A stretch of 64,000 nt of DNA from assembly GCA_017399225.1 (NCBI GenBank), contig JAFQEB010000085.1, forward strand, positions 1 through 64,000, in the 5' to 3' direction. Positions 49,459 through 57,948 of this stretch are shown in pieces; within the stretch, counting starts at the first letter, position 1; each line of letters begins with the position of its first letter. A program made the translations under genes and the position numbers. The notes beneath the pieces were generated by a model. That model was not told the DNA's origin. It did no database searches and saw only the letters and a list, made by a program, of their open reading frames with translations. Source of the DNA: Clostridia bacterium (GTDB lineage Bacteria; Bacillota_A; Clostridia; Christensenellales; Aristaeellaceae).

Positions 49459-50628
49459 ATGTTCAAGATCCAGACGCTGAACAAGATTTCTGATATCATC
49501 TACACCCAGCTGTCCGCTGACAACTACACCGTCTCCAACGAGGAGCCGGTGCCGGAGGGCATCCTTGTCCGCTCTGCCGCCATGCACGATATGGAGCTGG
49601 GCGAGAACCTGCTGGCCATTGCCCGTGCCGGCGCAGGTGTGAACAACATCCCGATCGACAAGTGCTCCAAGGCAGGCATCTGCGTGTTCAACACCCCCGG
49701 CGCCAACGCCAACGCTGTGGCAGAGCTGGTGATCTGCGGCCTGCTGCTGGGCAGCCGTAATATCTACGGCGGCATCCAGTGGGCGCAGGGCCTGAAGGGC
49801 CAGGGCGCGGATGTGCCCAAGCTGGTGGAAAAGGGCAAGGGCCAGTTTGCCGGCCATGAGATCCGCGGCAAGATGCTGGGCGTTGTGGGCCTGGGCGCCA
49901 TCGGCCGCATCGTGGCCAACGCCGCCTGCAATGGCCTGGGCATGGATGTTATCGGCCATGACCCCTATATCTCCGTGGATAACGCCTGGGCGCTGAGCCA
50001 CAAGGTCGTCCACGCGGCCAACGATGCGGAGGTCTTTGCCAAGGCTGATTACCTGACCGTGCACGTGCCGCTGAACGACAAGACCCGCGGCATGATCAAC
50101 GCCGACGTCATCGCCAAGATGAAGCCCGGCGCCGTGCTGCTGAACTTCAGCCGCAATGAGCTGGTGGATAACGATGCCGTGAAGGCGGCCCTGGCCTCCG
50201 GCCAGCTGAGCGCGTATGTGGTGGACTTCCCTTCCGACGACCTGCTGGGGGTGGAGAATGTCATCGCGATCCCGCATCTGGGCGCTTCCACCGAGGAGTC
50301 CGAGGAGAATTGCGCTTCCATGGCCGCCGCGCAGATGCGCGACTACCTGGAGGTTGGCTCCATCCACAACTCCGTCAACCTGCCCGAGGTGCCCATGGGC
50401 GCCCCCGAGGCGGCCCGCGTCCTCGTCATCCACGAGAATGTGCCCAACACCATCGCGCCCATCACCGCCTGTGTGTCTGCGGAGGGCATTAACATCACCA
50501 ACCTGACCAACAAGTCCAAGAAGGACATGGCCGTGACTGTGATGGATCTGTCCGAGCTGCCCAGCGAGCAGGCCATCGCGAACATCAAGCGCCTGCCCGG
50601 CGTGTTCCGCGTGCGTACCTTCGGCTGA
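49459..50628 (+). CDS. serA: D-3-phosphoglycerate dehydrogenase with ACT domain
   Basis: A 389-residue NAD-dependent enzyme for the first step of serine synthesis. Catalytic domain residues include R232 in 'LNFSRNELVDN' and H273 in 'PHLGASTEES'; the Rossmann loop is 'GVVGLGAIGR'. A C-terminal ACT domain (about 318-389, 'VLVIHENVPNTIAPITACVS') should sense serine. This is the short form typical of Clostridia, and the usual catalytic-Glu region reads 'VVDFPSDDLLG'. The ATG is behind CAGGAGG. Confidence 0.94.
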   Translation: MFKIQTLNKISDIIYTQLSADNYTVSNEEPVPEGILVRSAAMHDMELGENLLAIARAGAGVNNIPIDKCSKAGICVFNTPGANANAVAELVICGLLLGSRNIYGGIQWAQGLKGQGADVPKLVEKGKGQFAGHEIRGKMLGVVGLGAIGRIVANAACNGLGMDVIGHDPYISVDNAWALSHKVVHAANDAEVFAKADYLTVHVPLNDKTRGMINADVIAKMKPGAVLLNFSRNELVDNDAVKAALASGQLSAYVVDFPSDDLLGVENVIAIPHLGASTEESEENCASMAAAQMRDYLEVGSIHNSVNLPEVPMGAPEAARVLVIHENVPNTIAPITACVSAEGINITNLTNKSKKDMAVTVMDLSELPSEQAIANIKRLPGVFRVRTFG

Positions 50629-50647
50629 TTTCAAATATGTAAATGAA

Positions 50648-50679
50648 AGCAGAGATCTACCGGATCTCTGCTTTTTTTC
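50648..50679 (+). terminator. terminator of serA
   Basis: AGCAGAGATC-taccg-GATCTCTGCT followed by seven T. Confidence 0.93.
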
Positions 50680-50742
50680 TTTGACAGACCGCCGCATATA
50701 CGGTAAACTGATAGGGAAAGAGAACGAAAAGGGGAGAACGCC

Positions 50743-51885
50743 ATGCAGGAGATCATCCGTGGCCGCATGTCGCTGAATGAAGGGAATATCCGCAGGCTGA
50801 TGGCGCAGCTGTCCGTGCAGCGCCCGATGCTGGTGTGCGGCCGGCGCATGGCGTCCGTGTTTGCGGAGCGCACGGGGATGCAGCTGCCGGTCTTCAGCGG
50901 CTATCATCCCAACCCGGATCTCAGCGACTGCGAGGCGGGCGCGGCGATGTACCGCGCGGACAGCTGCGACGGCCTGATCTCCCTGGGTGGCGGCTCGGCG
51001 ATGGATACCGCCAAGGCCATCAAGGCCCTGCTGCTGACGGGGGACATGCCCCGGGTCGAGAAGAGCGAATTGCCGGAGGGCATCGCGCTGCCCCATGTCG
51101 CCATCCCCGGCACGGCGGGTACCGGCGCGGAGGCTACGCCCATCGCGGTGGTGTATGTGAACAATGAGAAGCTCTCCCTGGATCACCCGGCCCTGCTGCC
51201 GGAGGCAGTGCTGCTGGACGGCTCCCTGCTGGATACCCTGCCGGACTATCACCGCAAGGCCTGCGCGATGGACGCCCTGTGCCAGGGGATCGAGTCCTTC
51301 TGGGCGAAGCGGGCAACGGCGGAGAGCCGCATCCACGCCGAAAGGGCAATTCGCGGCGTGCTGGATAACCTGACGGCCTATATCGCAGGCGATGCTGACG
51401 CGCAGGACGCCATGCTGGAGGCGGCGTACGAATCCGGCTGCGCCATCCGCATCAGCCGCACGACGGCGGCCCACGCCATGAGCTATCAGATCACCAAGAA
51501 GCTGGGCCCGGCCCATGGGCACGCCTGTATGCTGACGCTGCCCCACCTGTGGGCGCATTTGCAGGCCAACGCCGGGGCTGACGGGCTGCTGCGATCCCTG
51601 ACGCAGGCGATGAGGCTTTCCCGGACGGAGGACGGGCCGCTGCTGCTGAAGGGGCTGCTGGCGGCAACGGGGCTCTTGCCGGAGGCGTTGCCGGCTGCTG
51701 ATACGCTGGATGCGCTGGCAGCCTCGGTCAATGTGCAGCGGCTGGGCAATCACCCGGAGGCGCTGACGGAGGGCGAGCTGCGGCAGATCTATGTGCAGGC
51801 CCTGACCCCGATGGACGAGGATACGCTGGAAGCAGCGCTTTCCCTGTGGAGGCAATATGACCATGAAGCTCACCCCGGGCGCTGA
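50743..51885 (+). CDS. iron-containing alcohol dehydrogenase, phosphonoacetaldehyde-reductase-like
   Basis: A 380-residue group III dehydrogenase. 'LISLGGGSAMDTAKAIKALL' binds NAD(P), and 'AIPGTAGTGAEATPIAVVYV' follows. The metal positions, by FucO spacing, are D177, 181, H244 and H258, but 181 is Gln (DALCQGIES) instead of His. This DALCQ form and 'TTAAHAMSYQITKKLGPAHG' are what I recall from PhpC/AepZ phosphonoacetaldehyde reductases. No PEP mutase or decarboxylase gene is visible, so the substrate remains open. The start lies behind AAAGGGGAG. Confidence 0.82.
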   Translation: MQEIIRGRMSLNEGNIRRLMAQLSVQRPMLVCGRRMASVFAERTGMQLPVFSGYHPNPDLSDCEAGAAMYRADSCDGLISLGGGSAMDTAKAIKALLLTGDMPRVEKSELPEGIALPHVAIPGTAGTGAEATPIAVVYVNNEKLSLDHPALLPEAVLLDGSLLDTLPDYHRKACAMDALCQGIESFWAKRATAESRIHAERAIRGVLDNLTAYIAGDADAQDAMLEAAYESGCAIRISRTTAAHAMSYQITKKLGPAHGHACMLTLPHLWAHLQANAGADGLLRSLTQAMRLSRTEDGPLLLKGLLAATGLLPEALPAADTLDALAASVNVQRLGNHPEALTEGELRQIYVQALTPMDEDTLEAALSLWRQYDHEAHPGR

Positions 51886-52504
51886 GCGCTTTATCCGGGC
51901 GGTCACGGAGTTCATCTTTGTGGAGGATCAGCCGGAAAAGGCGGACGTGATCTTCGTGCCCGGCTCCCGCACGACGGAACATGCCATCCATGCGGCGGAA
52001 CTGTACCATGCGGGCTATGCGCCCTATGTGCTGCCCTCGGGCCGGTATGCGCTGACAAGGGGGTGCTTTGCGGGAGTTCCCGAAAAGCACCGGGCGGATT
52101 ATCCGGACGAATATGAAACGGAGTGGGCCTTCCTCCGGGCGGTGCTGCGCAGGCACGGCGTACCGGACAGCGCCATCCTCCGGGAGGATCAGGCCACCTA
52201 TACCTGGGAAAACGCCACCCGATCCCGGCAGGTGCTGGAGGATCGGGGGATCAGGGCCCGGACGGCCATCCTCAGTTGCCATGCCTTCCATGCGCGGCGG
52301 GCGCTGCTGTATTATCAGGCGGCCATGCCGGACGTGCGGCTGCTGGTCTGCCCGGCGTCGAAGCCCGGCTATACCCGGGATGACTGGTATCTGACCGAAA
52401 AGGGCCGCAATCGCGTGCTGGGCGAGGTACAGCGCCTGGGCGGGCAGATCAACGAGGTTTTTGCCATGATGCTGGAACAAATACCGGCGGAGGATCGTTC
52501 ATAA
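51857..52504 (+). CDS. YdcF/SanA-like DUF218 protein
   Basis: A 215-residue protein of the ElyC/SanA/YdcF family, here without a membrane helix. 'KADVIFVPGSRTTEHAIHAA' at the N-terminus and 'TYTWENATRSRQVLED' then 'AILSCHAFHARRALLYYQ' carry the conserved family positions. Roles proposed for the family concern the cell envelope. The start overlaps the previous gene by 29 bases; a second ATG lies two codons later. Co-transcription with the dehydrogenase and radC is likely. Confidence 0.85.
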   Translation: MTMKLTPGAERFIRAVTEFIFVEDQPEKADVIFVPGSRTTEHAIHAAELYHAGYAPYVLPSGRYALTRGCFAGVPEKHRADYPDEYETEWAFLRAVLRRHGVPDSAILREDQATYTWENATRSRQVLEDRGIRARTAILSCHAFHARRALLYYQAAMPDVRLLVCPASKPGYTRDDWYLTEKGRNRVLGEVQRLGGQINEVFAMMLEQIPAEDRS

Positions 52505-52553
52505 TATGTGGGGAGGCTCCTGGCCGCCCCGATACAGAAAGCAGGTTTACCAC

Positions 52554-53315
52554 ATGACCATGCATGACGGACACCGCAGACGTATGCGCGAGCGCTTCCG
52601 CCTGGAGGGCCTGGAGGGCTTCGCGCCCCACGAGGCGCTGGAGCTGCTGCTCTTTTATGCCCGGGCGCGGGGAGACGTCAATCCCCTGGCGCACCGGCTG
52701 CTGGAGACCTTCGGTTCCCTCAAGGGCGTGCTGGAGGCCCGGCCGGAGCAGCTGACGGCGGTGGACGGCGTGGGCGAGGAAACGGCGACGCTGCTGGCGA
52801 TGATCGTGCCGCTGTTCCGCAAGTACCAGGAGTGCCTGTGTGCCGAGCGCAGGGTGCTGCGCAGCCGTCCGGCAGCGGAGAGCTACTGCGCGGCGCTGCT
52901 GGCGGGCCTGAGGACGGAGCGGCTGTATGTGATCTCCCTGTCCTCGGCGATGACGGTGCTGGGGCAGCGGGCCGTGGGCGAGGGGAGCCTCAACGAGGTG
53001 CCCGCCTATCCGCGGCTGGTGGTGGAAACTGCGCTGAATTACAATGCCTTTGGCGTAATCCTGTGCCACAATCACCCCGGCGGCGTGGCAGAGCCCTCGC
53101 CGGACGACGTGGCGGCGACGCAGACCATCGAGGCCGTTCTCTCCCATCTGGGGATCCGGGTGATCGACCATATCATCATCGCAGGGAACGAGGCCTACAG
53201 CATGTCGCTGCATGAGCAGCTGAGCCGCACCGGCGTCAGGACCCGGGTGGACGGCAGGCGCTGCCGCGAAGAGGAGCAGGAGTACGTCTGGCTGGACGAA
53301 AGGAAGCTGGACTGA
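52554..53315 (+). CDS. radC: RadC-family JAMM-domain protein
   Basis: A 253-residue protein. An N-terminal helix-hairpin-helix part ('EALELLLFYARARGDVNPLA', 'LTAVDGVGEETATLL') precedes the JAMM/MPN metal-binding domain (about 105-225) with H172, H174 and D185 in 'CHNHPGGVAEPSPDD'. Despite its name, a DNA repair role is not proven for the family. The start 'MTMHDGHRRRMRERF' fits the family; a shorter start at 52560 is possible. It overlaps the next gene's ATG by one base. Confidence 0.92.
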   Translation: MTMHDGHRRRMRERFRLEGLEGFAPHEALELLLFYARARGDVNPLAHRLLETFGSLKGVLEARPEQLTAVDGVGEETATLLAMIVPLFRKYQECLCAERRVLRSRPAAESYCAALLAGLRTERLYVISLSSAMTVLGQRAVGEGSLNEVPAYPRLVVETALNYNAFGVILCHNHPGGVAEPSPDDVAATQTIEAVLSHLGIRVIDHIIIAGNEAYSMSLHEQLSRTGVRTRVDGRRCREEEQEYVWLDERKLD

Positions 53316-53935
53316 TGATGAAACCCCGTGGAGGAATCCGCCGTATGCTGAGCGTGCTGCTCATTTTGCTGCTGCTGGGCCTGACGTTCTATCTGAGCGT
53401 GGTGGCCATGGTCTGCTGGAAGGAAGCCAATATCCCCCCGGCGGAGGATTATGATGCGATCATCGTGCTGGGTGCGCAGGTGAAGCCGGACGGCGAATTA
53501 TCCCTGCAGCTGGAGTGGCGGCTGGATGAGGCGGCCAAGGCGTGGAAGAAGCATCCCTGCTGGATCGTCGTCTGCGGCGCCCAGGGCAGCAATGAGCCCG
53601 TCCCGGAGGCCTATGCCATGCGGGATTATCTGATCGGAAAGAAAGTCAGCGAGGAGATGATCCTCACCGACGCCGATTCCTACAACACCCGGCAGAACAT
53701 CGACAATGCCGTGAAGCTGCTGGAGGACAAGGCTGTGGCCCGCGTGGCCGTGGTCACCAGCGATTATCATGTGCCCCGGGCCATGGCCCTTGCGGAGGAC
53801 GCAGGGCTGGAGGCGTCGGGCATTGGCGCGCCTACCAAGGACGGGCTGCGCTTCTGGGCCAAGAACCATGGGCGGGAAGCTCTGGCATGGATCAAATACT
53901 GGGGGCAGAAGTATCTGCACCTTCCTTTGGAGTGA
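53315..53935 (+). CDS. YdcF/SanA-like DUF218 membrane protein
   Basis: A 206-residue protein with an N-terminal membrane helix (about residues 9-30) and an outer DUF218 domain: 'DAIIVLGAQVKPDGELSLQL', 'TDADSYNTRQNIDNAVKLLE' and 'VVTSDYHVPRAMALAEDAGL' match the family (SanA/ElyC), linked to envelope integrity and vancomycin sensitivity in E. coli. Two consecutive ATGs (53315, 53318) are both possible. Second DUF218 gene of this operon. Confidence 0.88.
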   Translation: MMKPRGGIRRMLSVLLILLLLGLTFYLSVVAMVCWKEANIPPAEDYDAIIVLGAQVKPDGELSLQLEWRLDEAAKAWKKHPCWIVVCGAQGSNEPVPEAYAMRDYLIGKKVSEEMILTDADSYNTRQNIDNAVKLLEDKAVARVAVVTSDYHVPRAMALAEDAGLEASGIGAPTKDGLRFWAKNHGREALAWIKYWGQKYLHLPLE

Positions 53936-53941
53936 TTACAG

Positions 53942-54676
53942 ATGACGGAACAGGAACTCTCTGCCCGGCTGACGGAATGCGGCATTCCCCATGATGCGGC
54001 GCTGCCCGGCAAGCTGCTGCGGTATCACGCGATGCTGATGGACTGGAACACCCGCATGGATCTGACCGCCGTGACGGAAGAGGCGGAGATGATCGACAAG
54101 CATTATGTGGACAGCCTCAGCGCGCTGGCCGTGCCGGGGCTGATCCCAAGGACCGGCTCGCTGATCGACGTGGGCACGGGTGCGGGCTTCCCCGGCCTGC
54201 CCCTGGCGCTGGCCTGCCCGGAGCTGCGGGTGACGCTGATGGACGCGCAGAAAAAGCGCCTGAACTTCCTGCAGGCGGTGATCGACGAGCTGCAGGTACG
54301 CAACGTGACCCTTGTGCACGCCCGTGCCGAGGACGGCGCCCAGTTCCCCCAGCACCGGGAGAAGTATGACGTGGCGGTGGCGAGGGCAGTGGCGTCCCTG
54401 GCGGTGCTGTCGGAGTATCTGCTGCCCTTTGTGCGCGTGGGCGGCAAGGCCGTGTGCTGGAAGGGCCCGGCCCTGCAGGAGGAAATGCAGCAGGGCCGCC
54501 GGGCTGCGTTCCTGCTGGGCGGCCGCGTGGAGGAGCCGGTAAATGTGACGATCCCCGGCCGCGACTGGCAGCATATGCTGCTGCCGGTGAGCAAAACGGC
54601 CAAAACCGCTCGACAGTATCCCCGAAAAGCCGGCACGCCCACCAAGGCCCCGCTGGGCCAAAACGCCAGCAAGTGA
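53942..54676 (+). CDS. rsmG: 16S rRNA (guanine-527-N7)-methyltransferase
   Basis: A 244-residue SAM-dependent enzyme (formerly GidB) that methylates G527 of 16S rRNA; loss gives low-level streptomycin resistance in other bacteria. 'WNTRMDLTAVTE', the SAM loop 'DVGTGAGFPGLPLAL' (76-90), 'VARAVASLAVLSEYLLPFV' and 'VGGKAVCWKGPALQEE' are diagnostic. It starts 6 bases after the DUF218 gene with no strong ribosome binding site, suggesting coupling. A noc-like gene follows, the usual order in Firmicutes. Confidence 0.95.
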   Translation: MTEQELSARLTECGIPHDAALPGKLLRYHAMLMDWNTRMDLTAVTEEAEMIDKHYVDSLSALAVPGLIPRTGSLIDVGTGAGFPGLPLALACPELRVTLMDAQKKRLNFLQAVIDELQVRNVTLVHARAEDGAQFPQHREKYDVAVARAVASLAVLSEYLLPFVRVGGKAVCWKGPALQEEMQQGRRAAFLLGGRVEEPVNVTIPGRDWQHMLLPVSKTAKTARQYPRKAGTPTKAPLGQNASK

Positions 54677-54701
54677 CATGAATGCCCCATCCAACCGAAA
54701 A

Positions 54702-54771
54702 AAGCCCCTGCGACCTGCCCGATTCGTGTCGAACGAATCTGCTTGCAGATCGCGGGGGCTTCCTGTATAGT
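54702..54771 (+). promoter_or_regulatory. compound hairpin and promoter before the noc-like gene
   Basis: AAGCCCCTGCGA / TCGCGGGGGCTT outer stem (54710-54762 region) around GATTCGT-gtcga-ACGAATC. Its 3' part also contains a promoter, TTGCAG (54743-54748), a 17-bp spacer and TATAGT (54766-54771). The hairpin may end rsmG transcripts while the promoter starts noc. Confidence 0.55.
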
Positions 54772-54825
54772 GGCAGCAGCAAAGCATGTACGCCCGCTAT
54801 TCTGCCCTGCAAAGGAGACGCTGCC

Positions 54826-55713
54826 ATGAGATACCCGGAATTGCTGCCCATGTCCAGCCCGGATTGGGGGGATCTGCTCCCGATCGAGCGGATCAGTCCC
54901 CGGCCGAGCCTGCACCGGCTGCGGGAGCCGGGCAGCCTGCAGGAGCTGGCGGAGAAGATCCGGCGGCAGGGGCTGATCCATCCGGTGACGGTGCGGGCTG
55001 CGGAGAACGGGCGGTTCATTATCGTATCGGGCAACCGGCGGCTGATGGCCTGTCGGATGCTGGGGCTGAGCTGCATCGCTGCCCGCGTGCTGGAGGATGC
55101 GACAGCCGGGAAGGATGCGCAGGAGCTGCTGGAAACGCTGCAGTCGGGGCGGCTGCATTATTTGCAGGAGGCGGAGGTCATGTCGGCGCTTCATGAGCGG
55201 CATGGGCTGTCCCGGGGAGAGCTGGCGGCGCGGCTGGGCCGGCATCCGCAGCTGGTGACGGATCAGCTGCGCCTGGCAGATCTGGGGGAGGAGCTGACCT
55301 CCCTGCTGCTGGAGGAGGGCGTGCCGATGGGCGCAGCCCTGACGCTGCTGCGGCTGCAGGGCGAGGAATGCCGCATCCGCGCGGCCTGCCGCATCGCCCG
55401 GGAAAGGCTGTGCATCCGGGATGCGGCGCTGCTGGTGGAGGCCATGCGCACCCATCAGCCCCGCGGGTCAGAAACGCCTGCTGAGATAGAAGAGAAAAAA
55501 ACGGAACAAATATCCCAAAACCATACCGGAAGGGTGATCAATGCGGTGCGGGATCACCGCATCTACTTCAATGCCATCCGGGCGGTGGCGGGACAGATGC
55601 AGGCTGCCGGGCTGGACGCCGCCATCACGGAGCAGCGCGTGGGCTCCCGCATGGAGGTGACGGTCAGCCTGTCACTGCGCAGGCGACGGTCGGCAAGGTA
55701 TCACGCCAGGTAG
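54826..55713 (+). CDS. ParB/Spo0J-family protein, probably nucleoid occlusion factor Noc
   Basis: A 295-residue DNA-binding CTPase-like protein. The ParB N-terminal domain has 'LQELAEKIRRQGLIHPVTVR' and 'FIIVSGNRRLMACRMLGL'; the usual GERRxRA box reads GNRRLMA, with Glu changed to Asn. A helix-turn-helix follows ('LSRGELAARLGRHPQLVTDQ'), then a C-terminal dimerisation part. The position directly behind rsmG is the classical place of noc, while spo0J normally lies behind soj. The start is behind AAAGGAG. The stop overlaps the convergent gene by 13 bases. Confidence 0.85.
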   Translation: MRYPELLPMSSPDWGDLLPIERISPRPSLHRLREPGSLQELAEKIRRQGLIHPVTVRAAENGRFIIVSGNRRLMACRMLGLSCIAARVLEDATAGKDAQELLETLQSGRLHYLQEAEVMSALHERHGLSRGELAARLGRHPQLVTDQLRLADLGEELTSLLLEEGVPMGAALTLLRLQGEECRIRAACRIARERLCIRDAALLVEAMRTHQPRGSETPAEIEEKKTEQISQNHTGRVINAVRDHRIYFNAIRAVAGQMQAAGLDAAITEQRVGSRMEVTVSLSLRRRRSARYHAR

Positions 55714-56561
55714 CAGCGCAGGGTCTTTTCGATCCAGTACAGGTAGCGGGGGCCGGGGGCTTCGAGGGTCTTCATGCGCTGGTACAGGGGCAAGCCGTCG
55801 GCAACGTCATGCCACAGGTCGGTGAAGACGGTATCGTACTTCTCGTCGGGCATGACGCTCGCGGCATAGTCAAAGGCGTCGGCTTCCACGATGCGCAGAG
55901 CCTCCCTGCGGGGGAAGAAGGGCAGCAGCAGGCGACGGAACACGTCGATGACCTGGGGGTTCTTCTCCACCACGGTGACGCTGCTTACCTCCGGCTTCAG
56001 CAGGCAATGAAAGGCGTAGTACCCCAGCCCCAGGCCGTAGGTCAGCACCTTGCCGCAGCTTTCCTGCACGGCGGGCTGGATGGTGTTGATCTCGTTGGGG
56101 GTCACGGTCATCCACACGCGCCCGTCCTCCCGGATGGCCGGGAAGGAGAAGGCCTCGCGGAACCACCCCAGCTGGGGCAGGATGCGGCCCTGGGCGTCCG
56201 TCTGGAAGTCGTCGGCGACGAAAAGCTCCATGGGATGCACGGTTTCATATACAAGGTCAATGCTGCCGGCGACGCCGCTGCCGGGACGGACGGTCTGCAT
56301 GTACGCATCCGCCCGGTAGGTTACGGGATCGTGTTCGCGGATCATCTGCGGGAAGTAAGCCCGGTACAGCCGCGCATCTTCGGGCCGGGCAGTATCCAGC
56401 CCGCAGTAGGCGGCCAGCAGCGCCATGTAGGCGTCATTCAGGGGGATGCGGCACTCTTGGGCCAGCTGTGCGGCGTCCTCCGGGCTGATCGCCGTGGGGG
56501 TGAAGCAGAGATATTCGCTCATGAGCGTCAGGATGCGCTCGTTGTCTTCATGCAGGGACAT
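55701..56561 (-). CDS. spermidine-synthase-like SAM-binding protein of unknown function
   Basis: A 286-residue protein. The C-terminal half contains a Rossmann-type methyltransferase fold: 'GKVLTYGLGLGYYAFHCLL' as the SAM loop, 'VTVVEKNPQVIDVFRRLLLP', 'LRIVEADAFDYAA' and 'YDTVFTDLWHDVADGLPLYQ', which recalls spermidine synthases. The N-terminal half is a separate helical part without recognised family. The ATG is behind GAGGTGAG. It converges with, and overlaps, the noc-like gene. Confidence 0.78.
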   Translation of the reverse strand: MSLHEDNERILTLMSEYLCFTPTAISPEDAAQLAQECRIPLNDAYMALLAAYCGLDTARPEDARLYRAYFPQMIREHDPVTYRADAYMQTVRPGSGVAGSIDLVYETVHPMELFVADDFQTDAQGRILPQLGWFREAFSFPAIREDGRVWMTVTPNEINTIQPAVQESCGKVLTYGLGLGYYAFHCLLKPEVSSVTVVEKNPQVIDVFRRLLLPFFPRREALRIVEADAFDYAASVMPDEKYDTVFTDLWHDVADGLPLYQRMKTLEAPGPRYLYWIEKTLRCYLA

Positions 56562-56754
56562 GTTCTCACCTCAGCGTCTATTGTAGCATTTTTGCGGCTG
56601 GTTTTCAATGAAAGGGGCGGTTGCAACTGCCGGTTGACAAATTATCAGGCGCAGATGGTAGCGCGCAACGCTGAAAAGCGGTATACTGAAGACACGCTGA
56701 GAGGCGGAACGGCGCGCAGAACCGCTGGCAGTGAATACAAAACGAGGTGCGCAT

Positions 56755-57768
56755 ATGATACTGGCAGACAAAATTATTGATTTGAGAAAGAAAAACGGCT
56801 GGTCCCAGGAGGAAATGGCGGACAGGCTGGGTGTGAGCCGACAGGCGGTCAGCAAATGGGAGGGCGCTCAGAGCATCCCAGACCTGGAGCGCGTGCTGGC
56901 GATGAGCCGTCTCTTCGGAGTGAGTACGGATTATCTGCTGAAGGATGAGCTTGAAGCTGCGGACAGCACAATCCCGGAGGAGCCGGCGACGGGACTGCAC
57001 AGGGTATCGATGGAGGAGGCCGGCGACTATCTGGAGCTGAAGCAAAGGGCCGCCGGGAGGATCGCACTGGTCTGCGGGCTGTGTATCCTGTTGCCGCTGC
57101 CCATTCTGGTAGGCGGCGTACTGCTGCAGCAGAAGCACACCTTCTCCGGGTTGGCTGCTATGACGGTAATGCTGCTGATCCCGCTGATCCTGACGCTGAC
57201 GGCGGCAGTGGTGGTTTTGCACCGGATGCTGCTGAAAACCTATCATTATCTGGATAAAGAGCCGATCGAAACCGCCTACGGCGTGGAAGGCATGGTGCGC
57301 GAACGGATGCGGAGCTATCGCAGTGCGTTCGTGCGGGATCATGTGATCGGCATCGTGCTGATCGGCATGTGCTATGCACCCTACCTTATTCTTTACGAGT
57401 TCGTGCGTATGGAGATGCTGTCCATGGATGTGGTGATGCTGCTGAGCAGTGCGATCGCGTTGCTTATGCTGGGGGCAGGGGTGTTCCTGATCATCCGCAG
57501 CCGCATGATCAACGGCAGCTTCCAGCGCCTGCTGCAGGAGGGACGTTATACGGTGGTGCGCAAGGCTGCTGCGGCTTCACCCTGGGTGGCGGTGTACTGG
57601 TGTGTGGTGATCGCTGCATTCCTGGGCTACACACTGCTGACGGGTGCTGTCGGGCACGGGCTGATCTTCCTGCTGGTGATGGGCGTGCTCTTTGGCGCTC
57701 TGCTGGCATTGCTTCGGGCGGGCCGGGAGAATCGCTCGGCAGACCGCGACAGCAAATATATCATATAA
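56755..57768 (+). CDS. HTH regulator fused to a membrane domain
   Basis: A 337-residue protein. An N-terminal XRE helix-turn-helix (1-62: 'KNGWSQEEMADRLGVSRQAV', 'SIPDLERVLAMSRLFGVSTD') is joined to about six or seven membrane helices from residue 100 on. Such proteins are frequent in Firmicutes and probably link an envelope or small-molecule signal to DNA binding. The ATG is behind GAGGTG; a TATACT box at 56682 may be the -10. Targets are unknown. Confidence 0.85.
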   Translation: MILADKIIDLRKKNGWSQEEMADRLGVSRQAVSKWEGAQSIPDLERVLAMSRLFGVSTDYLLKDELEAADSTIPEEPATGLHRVSMEEAGDYLELKQRAAGRIALVCGLCILLPLPILVGGVLLQQKHTFSGLAAMTVMLLIPLILTLTAAVVVLHRMLLKTYHYLDKEPIETAYGVEGMVRERMRSYRSAFVRDHVIGIVLIGMCYAPYLILYEFVRMEMLSMDVVMLLSSAIALLMLGAGVFLIIRSRMINGSFQRLLQEGRYTVVRKAAAASPWVAVYWCVVIAAFLGYTLLTGAVGHGLIFLLVMGVLFGALLALLRAGRENRSADRDSKYII

Positions 57769-57772
57769 AATC

Positions 57773-57798
57773 ACCGCTCCGGCATATGCCGGAGCGGT
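57773..57798 (+). terminator. palindromic terminator
   Basis: Perfect 26-base palindrome ACCGCTCCGGCAT / ATGCCGGAGCGGT directly after the stop; T-run weak. Confidence 0.6.
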
Positions 57799-57805
57799 TG
57801 CGGTA

Positions 57806-57884
57806 TGCTGATGGCGGGACTCGAACCCGCACGCCGAAGCAAGCGATTTTAAGTCGCTGGTGTCTGCCATTCCACCACATCAGC
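57806..57884 (-). tRNA. tRNA-Leu (anticodon UAA)
   Basis: On the minus strand the 7-bp acceptor GCTGATG / CATCAGC, the anticodon stem AGCGA / TCGCT with loop CTTAAAA (anticodon TAA), a class II variable arm (TGCTTCGGCGT), and the T-arm GCGGG-TTCGAGT-CCCGC are all present. The discriminator is A, and CCA is not encoded. Confidence 0.95.
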
Positions 57885-57948
57885 AGGCGGAAACATTATA
57901 GCACGTCAGGCAGGGCTGGTCAAGGCAGACCAGCCCTGTTTGCGTGCG

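Noticed and set aside
49381..51915. 844-codon minus-strand frame opposite serA and the dehydrogenase
   Set aside because: It covers a strong terminator and two clear genes on the plus strand; not protein-like.
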